Source of the DNA: Flectobacillus longus | Lineage (GTDB): Bacteria > Bacteroidota > Bacteroidia > Cytophagales > Spirosomataceae | Length of the DNA: 64,000 bases | Direction: 5' to 3' | Assembly (NCBI RefSeq): GCF_030056705.1 | Contig: NZ_JASHIC010000022.1 | Location: 88,434 to 152,433, forward strand | Shown here: positions 56,279 through 64,000 of the stretch, piece after piece | Layout: each line of letters starts with the position of its first letter | Numbering within the stretch: position 1 is the first letter of the stretch | The notes under the pieces: generated by a model | Databases searched by the model: none | Seen by the model: only the letters and a program-made list of their open reading frames with translations | What the model was told of the DNA's origin: nothing | Translations under genes and position numbers: made by a program

Positions 56279-57129
56279 GAGACTTCGAGTTTGACCGATA
56301 GCCTCAAAAAGAGCCTACCAAGTGGTGGAGCTTTACCACAATTATCCTCTAACGCTACAGTAGAGGAGCTAAAGACCGCACTCAATACCTCAAAGATAGA
56401 CTGCGCCAGTTATCTAGCTGGCTACACCTGCGGACAGCATGACGCCCCTTCAGTGCCTTCGGGAGACATTATCCAAGTAAAAACAGGAGACGAAATAGCG
56501 ATAAACTCCATCGCCTTTGAGGTAGTAGACCTAGATGGCTCTGGTAATGGCAAAGGAATTGTAAAAGTTCCTATGTTCAATGGGGAGGCCTAGTCAATGC
56601 TAAACTGGGCGTTGACTTTAAGAACATCAAAGTAGCCAAAGGAGGCTGTGTCGTAGCAGGACAGGCAGAACTATCTCATATCGATGTAGCCCTACTTAGC
56701 GAAGAACAACGCAGAAAGTTGGCAGAAATCTATGCTGCCTACAACCTAGCCCTTACCGTGGCAGATTCGCTAGCACCAGAGATATCTGAGACGATCAACA
56801 ACATTGGAGAGTTTATTCAAAAGCTCAAAAATGACGTAAGTAATTACGTAGGCGGGATACAGGATGCCAAAAAGATGAAAGCCAACTTTAAGTTTGCTGA
56901 AAAGTATGCCGAAACCCTACTGAAAGACCCAACATTACCAGACAGCACACGTCAAAAGCTATCCCATACCTACCAAACAGCCCTAGAAACAAAGGACTTT
57001 TTCTGTAGTGGGACAGATTGTAACACCACAAGTAAGGACGGCAAAGGTCCCAATCTCATAGAGGAGTTTATCACACCACTCTGTGAGCAGAACAAAGCCA
57101 AGTTGTTGGCACTGAATGAGGCGTTGGAA
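56279..57129 (+). repeat. 5' homology arm of cassette C5
   Basis: The longest arm: it starts at GAGACTTCGAG, equal to C0 position 45218, and continues through the GEFIQKLK block shared with C1 and C8. It carries the 14-base insertion also found in C8 (about 56581-56594). Confidence 0.87.
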
Positions 57130-57480
57130 CAAGCTCAACAAATGATAGCTGAGAAAGAGACTGAGCTTATCGTTGCGGGAAGTAGTATCACTTGTGGCTG
57201 TTCTGGACTTGACGATATCCTAACCTTTGATAGAGATTGTAAAAATGTAATATTAGCTTTAGAAAAGCTCAAAAAATCGATAGCCACAAAAGCCATGTTA
57301 CATAAATTTGAGGCTTCAATAACTGCGATAGGTCAAATAAAAATAGGTGATGTCTGTATAGACAAAGTATATATCCATACTCAAGAAAGCCCAAGCTTTG
57401 AGGTATTACTCCCAAGCAAAAAGAAAACAACAATGGGAGTAGAGTTTGATATTAGTAATTCTACCAACAAATTTAAAATA

Positions 57481-57537
57481 GACATTCAAGACACCGAAGC
57501 TAAAGATCTTAAAATAGATGCCGTTTGGAAGTATTTG
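57481..57537 (+). repeat. Short homology block shared by C5 and C6 (C5 copy)
   Basis: 57 bp encoding DIQDTEAKDLKIDAVWKYL, matched without gaps at 58999-59055. This is the only arm of C6. Confidence 0.78.
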
Positions 57538-58153
57538 AATGGAGAAGGAACCAAAAATATTTCATTTACAGGCGAATTGGACGAAGTACTCCTGAAAAAA
57601 ATATTTCCAAAAGTATCCGATAATAATATTATAGAACTTTTGCCTTTCTTAAACAAATATCTTGTGGACTTTAATATGAATTCATGTCAGGAAAGAATTA
57701 TGTTTTTTACTCAAATTGCAGAAGAAACTAATAATTTAGAATTATTAGAAGAAGGGAGAAGCGGATGGGCAAGTAGTACATCAAAGTATAGAGGTCGTGG
57801 AATGTTTCAGTTAACAGGATCTAGAAACTATAGAAATTTCGAAGACTACTGTAAATCATTAGGAGAAAATGTTGATTTCATCAATAATCCCTCAACATTA
57901 GCTGAACCAAAATATAGCGTGCTTTCTGCATTTTGGTTTTGGGATACAAACAATTGTAAACGATATTCGAGAGAATTAACAGAAGACAATATGCTTAAAA
58001 TTGCTAAAGTTACAAATTGTGGCTCTATAACCTCTAATTGTGCACATAATGATCAAGAAGAACCATGCTACAGTTGTGAACCTAATGGATGGGCTCGAAG
58101 AAAATTAGAATTTGAACGTTTAAAACAATTATTCCCTTGTAATTAAACATAAT

Positions 58154-58933
58154 ATGAATAGCATGAAAATATATCTAATTATTACATTATTGTTTTTGTC
58201 AGCTAATTGCCAAGGGCAACGTAGTAACAAACTAATATTTGATAAGATACCGTTTGATTTATCACAAGGTCAAATTTATGATACAACTTATATTGACTTA
58301 AATTTTGATAATAAAAAAGATATTATCCTAAAATTTGTTTATAATAATTTTGGAGCAGTTATTCCCCAAAATGAATCATCGCAACAATTAGCAATTTATT
58401 TAAATGATGGGTATGAAAGATTTAAATATAAATGCAAAAATACAACACTATTATTCTATACTTACACCTCGATTAAGCAGATTGATTTAGAAAAATTTGT
58501 AGTTGTCAATGAAGGTTCTGGGCAAGACTGGAATAGATATTACTGTTATTTTATATTTGATAAAACTCAAAATAATTGGTATCTCTATAAGACTGAAGTT
58601 TATCGAGGTTTTTATGAAAAAGGAAAAGCGATAGAAAGCCTAAAACTAATTGATATACAGGACTATCTCCAAAATCAAAGGGTTAGATTTAGTGATGTTG
58701 ACTTTATCAACCTCTTCCAAAAATTCTTAGAAGAAGTGCCCGACCCAGCCTACTATGAAAAAATTAAAGTTAATCAAGCTTCTATATTTAGTACCCCTGA
58801 CGTTAAAACCAAAATGTATCTAATTAAAGGAGATGAGGTTAAAATTATAAAAGAAAAGGGGGATTATCTTAAAATATACTATTTCGGGAAGAAAAAGATA
58901 GAAGGCTGGATAAAAAAGAGTGATGTGGAGTAA
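58154..58933 (+). CDS. Exported SH3-tailed candidate immunity protein of C5
   Basis: A 259-aa protein, 7 bp after the C5 toxin stop. An N-terminal export signal (MNSMKIYLIITLLFLSANCQ) ends in a possible lipobox cysteine at about residue 19. The middle has DLNFDNKKDIILKFVYNNF-type loops, and the C-terminus is the shared SH3 tail (MYLIKGDEVKIIKEKGDYLK, GWIKKSDVE). Periplasmic or lipid-anchored placement suits a GH19 partner. The immunity role is inferred from neighbourhood and from the shared tail. Confidence 0.68.
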   Translation: MNSMKIYLIITLLFLSANCQGQRSNKLIFDKIPFDLSQGQIYDTTYIDLNFDNKKDIILKFVYNNFGAVIPQNESSQQLAIYLNDGYERFKYKCKNTTLLFYTYTSIKQIDLEKFVVVNEGSGQDWNRYYCYFIFDKTQNNWYLYKTEVYRGFYEKGKAIESLKLIDIQDYLQNQRVRFSDVDFINLFQKFLEEVPDPAYYEKIKVNQASIFSTPDVKTKMYLIKGDEVKIIKEKGDYLKIYYFGKKKIEGWIKKSDVE

Positions 58934-58947
58934 AGGAATATAATTTT

Positions 58948-59000
58948 TCAAATAAGAAAGCCCTCAATTTTTAATAAAAGTTGAGGGCTTTCTTATTTGA
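58948..59000 (+). terminator. Long perfect hairpin after C5, whose right arm runs into cassette C6
   Basis: A 20-bp perfect inverted repeat: arm 58948-58967 pairs with 58981-59000 around a 13-base loop. The right arm ends in TTTCTTATTTGA, where the homology of C6 begins, so terminator and cassette start are fused. Confidence 0.85.
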
Positions 59001-59928
59001 TATCCAAGATACTGAAAATAAAGATGTTAAAATCGATGCCGTTTGGAAGTATTTGGGTAGTAAAGTTCAAGAGCATCAAGCTACTTTCCCTATTACTGGA
59101 GCACAGTTACATGAGATATTTTCGGGAACTTCACAAGAGAGATGCGACGAGGTGGCAGGTATTATCAATAAATACAGTGATGAATATGGGATTGATAATG
59201 CCGAAAAAATGAGCCATTTTATTGGGCAGATAGGAGCTGAAACACAATTAAAAACATTGGATGAATAGTCATATTCCGCTTCAAGAATTTTAACAGCCGA
59301 TAAAACAAGGACGCTTAGAACACACAATGGGAAAGAGGTGCTAAAATATTGCTCACTTTTTGAAGGATATTCCTCAGATGGAACGGGCTGTCCATATCCT
59401 TATTGTGATGAAGATATAGTTGTTCCTGAGGGTAGCTACAGTGGTAATTATGCAACTACAACATTTATGCAAGGAATGGGCAAAACTGTAAAGAGTATCA
59501 TGGTAGATGAATTACCTCGTGACCCCAATTTTTTTAGCGTGGTATATGCTTGTCAGTTAAATAATGGTGGTATCGAAACTGGAGATGGGAATCGTTTTAG
59601 AGGACGAGGTTTCATACAAATCACAGGGCAATCCAACTACCAAACAATGGTACAAAATAAGTGGAATCAGGTACATGGATCAGGCACAAAAGATTTTATG
59701 TGTAGAAGCACGGAATGTGACAAAAATCTAGATGAAATTGCCAATGATTTAGATTTCTCAATGCTTATATCACTAACTTTCTGGAAGGCAGGTAATACAA
59801 ATGATTTAGCTATAGAGGTCAGTAAAGCTTCGATTAAGGCTGTAACAAGAGCAGTAAATGGAAAATTAATAGGAATTGACAATAGAACTTTATACACAAA
59901 CAAAGCGTATGAAACACTTAAAAAATAA
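58999..59928 (+). pseudogene. Orphan toxin cassette C6: GH19-like toxin with in-frame stop
   Basis: The cassette starts with the 57-bp block shared with C5. It continues with ATFPITGAQLHEIFSG, the GH19 catalytic segment KMSHFIGQIGAETQLKTLDE, then a TAG at 59266-59268. The same frame goes on as SYSASRILTADKTRTLRTHN, the usual GH19 continuation, and through FRGRGFIQITGQSNYQTMV to the end at 59928. So a single stop codon breaks an otherwise complete domain closely related to that of C7. There is no start codon of its own. Its 3' end overlaps the immunity gene by 20 bp. Confidence 0.78.
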
Positions 59929-60694
59929 ACTAATGATAGTTTTGCTTTTTATAGCAAATATTGGTTGTGGACAAAATAGTAGTAATATTTCCTCTAATCT
60001 CAAAGATTTTGAAGGAATATGGCTTTTTATTCCACCTGATTGGAGTAATGATACTTCTTTTTTTGCTTTCGATTTTATTAATAATTCCAACAGATTAACT
60101 TTGTATTACGAGAAAGATGAAAAAACTATCTCTTCCCTAGGTCCAGATATCATCGGTTTTGCCCCTCAGAATAAGGAAATTCAAAGGTTATCAGATTTAG
60201 TTGAAGTTGGCACACGATTGTATTTTTTTACACCCAATCCAAAAACTCCCAATGACAGTATAAAATACTTTGAGGAAGCAAGTCCTAGTTGTTTGGCTAT
60301 GTACAACGGTATAGCTGGAGAGGAAGAATTTAGTCCACCTGAAAAAGGTAAACCCAATTACTTTACTTTTAATTTTAATGGAAGAGAAAATGAATATCAT
60401 CAACAAATACATCATTTACCTAATTTAATTGTGCAAGCTCTTTGTCGTAATAGTGCAGAAAAAATCAAATTAGAGGCATTCTTAAAAATCAAGTATGCTA
60501 TGATTAAAACTATTAAAACATTTTTATATAAGGAGCCAAATATACCTAGCAAAATGTATTTACTCCAAAACGACCCTGTAGAAGTGATAGAAGAAAAGGG
60601 TAATTGGTTAAAAATTAGGTACTATCCAGAAAAAACTAACCGATGGATAGGTAAGACTATCGAAGGTTGGATAAAGCGAAGCGATGTAGAATAA
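59909..60694 (+). CDS. Exported SH3-tailed candidate immunity lipoprotein of C6
   Basis: A 261-aa protein; ATG 59909 is chosen because it gives MKHLKNKLMIVLLFIANIGC, a lipoprotein signal with the cysteine at 20, followed by GQ. The central domain (LKDFEGIWLFIPPDWSNDTS and the acidic DPVEVIEEKG region) is related to the C7 immunity protein. The C-terminal SH3 tail reads GKTIEGWIKRSDVE. It is intact even though the partner toxin has a stop codon, so it could still protect against related C7-type toxins. Function is inferred. Confidence 0.68.
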   Translation: MKHLKNKLMIVLLFIANIGCGQNSSNISSNLKDFEGIWLFIPPDWSNDTSFFAFDFINNSNRLTLYYEKDEKTISSLGPDIIGFAPQNKEIQRLSDLVEVGTRLYFFTPNPKTPNDSIKYFEEASPSCLAMYNGIAGEEEFSPPEKGKPNYFTFNFNGRENEYHQQIHHLPNLIVQALCRNSAEKIKLEAFLKIKYAMIKTIKTFLYKEPNIPSKMYLLQNDPVEVIEEKGNWLKIRYYPEKTNRWIGKTIEGWIKRSDVE

Positions 60695-60697
60695 TAA

Positions 60698-61810
60698 ATG
60701 GGCGGTTTCAATCAGAAACCGCTTTTTGTTTTGATACCCCTTGGCCAGATATCTATTGGAGACATTTGTATTGATAATTTTAGTTTGGAGTTATTACCAC
60801 ATGATGCTTCAGGAGTACAAGTATACTCAAGCAAAAAAGACCAATATGATGATTTAGCCGTTAAAATATCAGATAATAGCCTAATATTTAATGACTATCA
60901 ATCTCCAACCACTAAAACTTTAACCCTTAAAACAGACAATAATGAGCAAACAACCCTAGTTGAAAAATGGCTATTTGAAAAGGCAAAGGGGGGCGATGTG
61001 TCTATAACTACTCAAGCAAAGTTCCCTATTACGGGAGTACAATTGAAAGAAATATTTACTAAAACAGAACAAAGTCGCTGTGATGAAGTAGCAATGTTAA
61101 TAAATAAATATAGTAATAAATATGGGATTGATAATGCCGAAAAAATGAGTCATTTTATTGGACAGATAGGTGCAGAGACCAATTTAAGCCAGTTAAAAGA
61201 ATTAACATACACGGCAAAAAATATCGAAAATAGCCGTTTTGCGACAACTACAAGAAAGTACAAAGGTAAAAAAGTTATAAAATATTGTGACCTATTTGAA
61301 GGTTATGATGCTATTAGTACAGACTCATGTCCTTTTCCCTATTGTGAGCCCCCACTTTACGAAGGTACAACTGGGTTAATCGTTAAAAGCAAGTATGTGA
61401 AAAATACTACTTTGTTTGATTACGTATATGCATGCAGAATGGGAAATGGCACCATTGATTCAAAAGATGGTTCAAGGTTTAAAGGGCGAGGGTTTATCCA
61501 ATTGACAGGGTATAATAATTATAAAACAATGCTTCAAGAAAAATGGGATAAAGTTCACGGTGTGGGCAATAAAGATTTTATGTGTAGAAGTGCTGAATGT
61601 GATAAGAACTTAGACATGACAGCCGAGGATCTTGATATGGCTATGCAAACAGCTCTTACCTTTTGGGCAGATGCTAATGCAAATGATTTCGCAGGTGAGG
61701 TTAGTAATGATGCTATTAAAAAAGTAACATATGAAATAAATGGTGGTTATAACGGATTACCCGAAAGGAAATTATATACAAAAAAAGCATATAAAACTCT
61801 AAAAAAATGA
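60698..61810 (+). CDS. Orphan toxin cassette C7: intact GH19-like toxin with C0-matching arm
   Basis: The ATG at 60698 reads through the terminator hairpin and is unlikely to be a real start; cassette homology begins at 60737. The first 82 coding residues (LGQISIGDICIDNFSLELLP to VEKWLFEK) match C0. The toxin part has PITGVQLKEIFTKTEQSR, the GH19 catalytic KMSHFIGQIGAETNLSQLKE, YTAKNIENS, and FKGRGFIQLTGYNNYKTML, and ends AYKTLKK. No lesion is visible in the toxin frame. It overlaps the immunity start (ATGA). Of all cassettes it is the best candidate to replace the C0 toxin end. Confidence 0.8.
   Translation: MGGFNQKPLFVLIPLGQISIGDICIDNFSLELLPHDASGVQVYSSKKDQYDDLAVKISDNSLIFNDYQSPTTKTLTLKTDNNEQTTLVEKWLFEKAKGGDVSITTQAKFPITGVQLKEIFTKTEQSRCDEVAMLINKYSNKYGIDNAEKMSHFIGQIGAETNLSQLKELTYTAKNIENSRFATTTRKYKGKKVIKYCDLFEGYDAISTDSCPFPYCEPPLYEGTTGLIVKSKYVKNTTLFDYVYACRMGNGTIDSKDGSRFKGRGFIQLTGYNNYKTMLQEKWDKVHGVGNKDFMCRSAECDKNLDMTAEDLDMAMQTALTFWADANANDFAGEVSNDAIKKVTYEINGGYNGLPERKLYTKKAYKTLKK
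60702..60728 (+). terminator. Terminator after cassette C6
   Basis: Arms GCGGTTTC and GAAACCGC with loop AATCA, followed by TTTTTG. It lies just after the immunity stop, and the C7 arm begins 15 bp past the stem. Confidence 0.85.
60737..60983 (+). repeat. Homology arm of C7 matching C0 46301-46547
   Basis: 247 bp colinear with the C0 block just before its toxin domain, differing at about a dozen positions by eye. Confidence 0.88.
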
Positions 61811-62541
61811 AAGCTGTAATGTCTATTTTAATTATTTTAGTCACATTTAATAAGTGTCATTCGCAAACTATTCCCAGTCAAGTAAAAATTGAAGGTGTTT
61901 GGCGTTTTGTATCTTCTAAAAGAGGCTATGACCCTAATTTCATTTGTACAAAAGAAAATAAAATTATCGAAATCACTTATTGGAGCGATACCCAAAAGGC
62001 GAGCCTTTACGGTTCCCCCTACTCTTACTATGGCTTTTGGGATGATGCAAGTGGTGTATATCCAAAAAAAGTTACAGAATTGAAATCTGTTGGTAATAGG
62101 GCTCTATTTTATGATGACTTAGGCAAAAGTTATGACAGCTTGGGGAATTTAATAAAATATACCAGAAGTTGTTATCTAACATACAGTCCAGAGGGAGATG
62201 ATGAGTTAGAAATGTCTTCAAACTATATTCCTAACAAACTCTATTTGAATTTTACAGGGAAAGATCCTGATGTTTATGAACGCATCAAAGAAATTCCATT
62301 ATTTGTAATAGAGGCTTTGCGTAGAAACGAAAAAGATTGGCTAAAATTTAAGTCTTTTGTAAAGTTTAACAAAACTAGCAATAAAACATTTATCTATTCT
62401 TCGTCAAAGGTACCTACTAAAATGTACCTCATCAAAGGCGATGAAGTAGAGATATTAGAAGAGAACGGAGAATGGCTCAAAATTCGTTATTATGGTAAGA
62501 AAGTAGTAGAAGGATGGATAAAGCGAAGCGATGTAGATTAG
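61807..62541 (+). CDS. Exported SH3-tailed candidate immunity protein of C7
   Basis: A 244-aa protein coupled to the toxin by a 4-bp overlap. A signal peptide (MKAVMSILIILVTFNKCHSQ) directs it to the periplasm; the cysteine at 17 could be a lipobox, though the context (NKCHS) is weak. The centre (KIEGVWRFVSSKRGYDPNFI, FTGKDPDVYERIKEIPL) is related to the C6 protein. The SH3 tail (MYLIKGDEVEILEENGEWLK then GWIKRSDVD) is nearly identical, also in DNA, to the C0 immunity protein. Confidence 0.72.
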   Translation: MKAVMSILIILVTFNKCHSQTIPSQVKIEGVWRFVSSKRGYDPNFICTKENKIIEITYWSDTQKASLYGSPYSYYGFWDDASGVYPKKVTELKSVGNRALFYDDLGKSYDSLGNLIKYTRSCYLTYSPEGDDELEMSSNYIPNKLYLNFTGKDPDVYERIKEIPLFVIEALRRNEKDWLKFKSFVKFNKTSNKTFIYSSSKVPTKMYLIKGDEVEILEENGEWLKIRYYGKKVVEGWIKRSDVD

Positions 62542-62605
62542 GTTTTCAGAATAATGTTACAACAGTGTTGTTACCCTTAACTCTTAGCGAGTTAAGGGTA
62601 TTTTT
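62431..62605 (+). repeat. 3' homology arm of C7 (SH3 tail plus type-A terminator)
   Basis: Gap-free match to C0 48006-48180. With 60737-60983 it gives C7 homology to C0 on both sides. Confidence 0.87.
62573..62599 (+). terminator. Type-A terminator after cassette C7
   Basis: Identical to the hairpins at 48148 and 51574 (arms ACCCTTAACTC/GAGTTAAGGGT), followed by ATTTTTATGG. Cassette C8 begins 30 bp later. Confidence 0.9.
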
Positions 62606-62628
62606 ATGGTACTAATTAGTTTTCTATT

Positions 62629-63327
62629 CCTGCGGACAACACGACTCACCTTCAGTTCCTTCAGGAGATATTATCCAAGTAAAAACAGGAGACGAAATAG
62701 CGATAAATTCCATCGCCTTTGAGGTAGTGGACCTCAAAGGCGATGGAAATGGCAAAGGGATTGTGAAGGTACCTATGTTCAATGGGGACGCCTAGTCAAC
62801 GCTAAACTTGGCGTTGAATTTAAGAACATCAAAGTAGCCAAAGGAGGCTGTGTCGTAGCTGGGCAGGCAGAACTATCTCATATTGACGTAGCCTTACTCA
62901 GTGAAGAACAACGCAAAAAGTTGGCAGAAATCTATGCTGCCTACAACCTAGCCCTTACCGTGGCAGACTCGCTAGCCCCAGAGATATCTGAGACGATAAA
63001 CAACATTGGAGAGTTTATTCAAAAGCTCAAAAATGACGTAAGTAATTATGTAGGCGGAATACAGGATGCCAAAAAGATGAAAGCCAACTTTAAGTTTGCT
63101 GAAAAGTATGCCGAAACCCTACTGAAAGACCCAACATTACCAGACAGCACACGTCAAAAGCTATCCAATGCCTACCAAACAGCCCTAGAAACAAAAGACT
63201 TTTTCTGCAATGGAACAGATTGTAATACTACAAGCAAAGACGGCAATGGTCCCAATCTCATAGAGGAACTCATCACCCCACTCTGTGAACAAAACAAAGC
63301 CAAGCTGTTGGCGCTGAATGAGGCTTT
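62629..63327 (+). repeat. 5' homology arm of cassette C8
   Basis: A copy of the C0 pre-toxin block joined to the GEFIQKLK block of C1 and C5. It contains the same 14-base insertion (GGGGACGCCTAGTC) as C5 between the NAK-preceding codons, at about 62784-62797. Confidence 0.86.
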
Positions 63328-64000
63328 AAAAAGTGCATCAAATACAGCCTCTTCTTTGTATGATTATACTCAGCAATATACTACCACTATTGATTTAACT
63401 GTACTTGAAACCAATACTGATAAAGGTAAGCTCAAAACAAATGAATGTGGTGAATATTTGATGTTACTTGAGACAAGTTCCGTGGGTAGTCCTTCCTTGG
63501 GTATTCCACCGAGTTCGGTACTGGTAGCACCCAAAGGTAAGCTAGCAGCCTCAAGTCAGTTTACAGAAGTAGAACTGTATCAATATATTTTACTTCGAGA
63601 AATGTACAGTTCATTAGTTGACTGTAAAACGATAGCCTTATCAAGTAACTATTACATAGATGGCAAGTATAATGAAGCACTATACTTTGTACGTTCGTTT
63701 CTTCAAGAAAAGAGCTATATGGGGGCTAGCCCCTCTGTCAATGCTCAAATCCGAGATAGGCTTATCAGAGGCTTGTTAGAGAGCACCTCACCAGATTTGG
63801 CAGTAAGTGCTATAAAAAAATATGCTAACCTAAATGCTTATTTCAATGCTAGTAGTGTATTAGAATTTGCCAAGAGCTATGCTGTAGCAGAAGTAGGAGG
63901 CAAAATCGTACTTGGCACACTAGGAAGAATCGCCAAACACCCACTCATAAAAAATGCAGTTGGAAAAATTTTAAGTAAATTTACTACTGGGACGGGGGAT
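62629..64000 (+). pseudogene. Orphan toxin cassette C8, frameshifted in the pre-toxin block and cut by the window edge
   Basis: The first frame ends at TAG 62791-62793 after PMFNGDA. From 62792 a second frame is open for 403 codons to the end of the window. It encodes LVNAKLGVEFKNIKVAKGGC, the GEFIQKLKNDVSNYVGG block, and a new helical region (LYDYTQQYTTTIDLTVLE, LDCK-like SLVDCKTIALSSNYYIDG). It ends in an Ala/Gly-rich segment (AVAEVGGKIVLGTLGRIAKH) that resembles the pre-toxin region of C2. The toxin domain itself lies beyond 64000, so its activity is unknown. The array therefore continues to the right. Confidence 0.72.

Larger units (their letters stand above)
56279..58146 (+). pseudogene. 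Orphan toxin cassette C5: GH19-like toxin with frameshift in the pre-toxin block
   Basis: The frame runs to a TAG at 56591-56593 (GIVKVPMFNGEA) and resumes one base over as LVNAKLGVDFKNIKVAKGGC, then stays open to 58146. The open C-terminal part contains a Cys-rich segment (ITCGCSGLDDILTFDRDC), a beta block (DVCIDKVYIHTQES to VWKYLNGEG), and a short GH19 domain. GH19 evidence is RIMFFTQIAEETNNLELLEE with the catalytic Glu, then SKYRGRGMFQLTGSRNYRNF. The lesion lies upstream of intact homology, so recombination could still deliver a working toxin end. Confidence 0.75.

Noticed and set aside
60698..60736. ATG at 60698 as a genuine start of the C7 toxin gene
   Set aside because: The first 13 codons are the terminator hairpin of the preceding cassette and give no signal peptide; homology to C0 starts only at 60737.
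48148..64000. Cassette array as an integron
   Set aside because: No integrase gene and no attC-like sites are seen; cassettes share long homology arms and each has its own terminator, which points to homologous recombination.
1..64000. tRNA, rRNA, insertion sequence or prophage genes
   Set aside because: I looked for cloverleaf ends, rRNA motifs, transposase DDE-type proteins and phage structural genes and found none that could be supported.

Overview
The window is AT-rich DNA from a member of the Bacteroidota. Type IX secretion (T9SS) C-terminal domains, a giant SprB-type gliding adhesin and a TANFOR-like exported protein together suggest a gliding environmental member of the Cytophagales (for example Spirosoma, Flectobacillus or Arcicella relatives). 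That placement is inference; there is no rRNA or tRNA gene in the window.

Left edge (1-4289, all minus strand): the high-affinity K+ pump operon (a 28-aa membrane peptide, kdpF, kdpA, and kdpB cut by the window edge). Upstream of it is a sigma-54-dependent response regulator, separated by a terminator and a candidate -24/-12 promoter.

4513-25092 (all minus strand): a catabolic island. It holds a GH78 alpha-L-rhamnosidase, a GH2 beta-glucuronidase-like enzyme, three short-chain dehydrogenases, an SMP-30 lactonase, a histidinol-dehydrogenase homologue, an FAD monooxygenase, an ABM-fold protein, an extradiol dioxygenase, a C-C-type alpha/beta hydrolase, a metal-dependent cyclase-fold hydrolase and a fumarylacetoacetase-fold hydrolase. 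Together these could strip sugars from a plant phenolic glycoside (flavonoid type) and open the aromatic ring; the substrate is inferred. A secreted T9SS metalloprotease sits in the middle. A decayed AraC regulator lies at the island's right edge, and a near-identical 19-bp element precedes two of its transcription units.

26280-48116 (plus strand): one long operon, with short gaps and two overlaps, that builds a cell-surface system: a lipoprotein, a 2392-aa SprB-repeat adhesin with a T9SS domain, an outer-membrane barrel, a 1716-aa secreted protein with a TolA-like Q/E-rich tail, an Fn3 protein, a TANFOR/Fn3 protein with a C-terminal cell-wall-hydrolase-like toxin domain, and an exported SH3-tailed immunity protein.

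48148-64000: an array of at least eight promoterless or start-less orphan toxin-immunity cassettes (called C1-C8 here; the full-length gene is C0). Each starts with a 5'-truncated copy of part of C0 or of another cassette, continues into a different toxin domain, then an immunity gene, then a terminator. Toxins include four GH19 lysozyme/chitinase-like enzymes, a colicin E9-like HNH DNase with an Im9-like immunity gene, and two predicted nucleases. Hydrolase toxins are followed by exported immunity proteins and nuclease toxins by cytosolic ones. C7 matches C0 on both flanks, as expected for cassette swapping by homologous recombination. Several cassettes are frameshifted or carry stop codons, and C8 runs off the right edge. 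This array is the most interesting part of the window.
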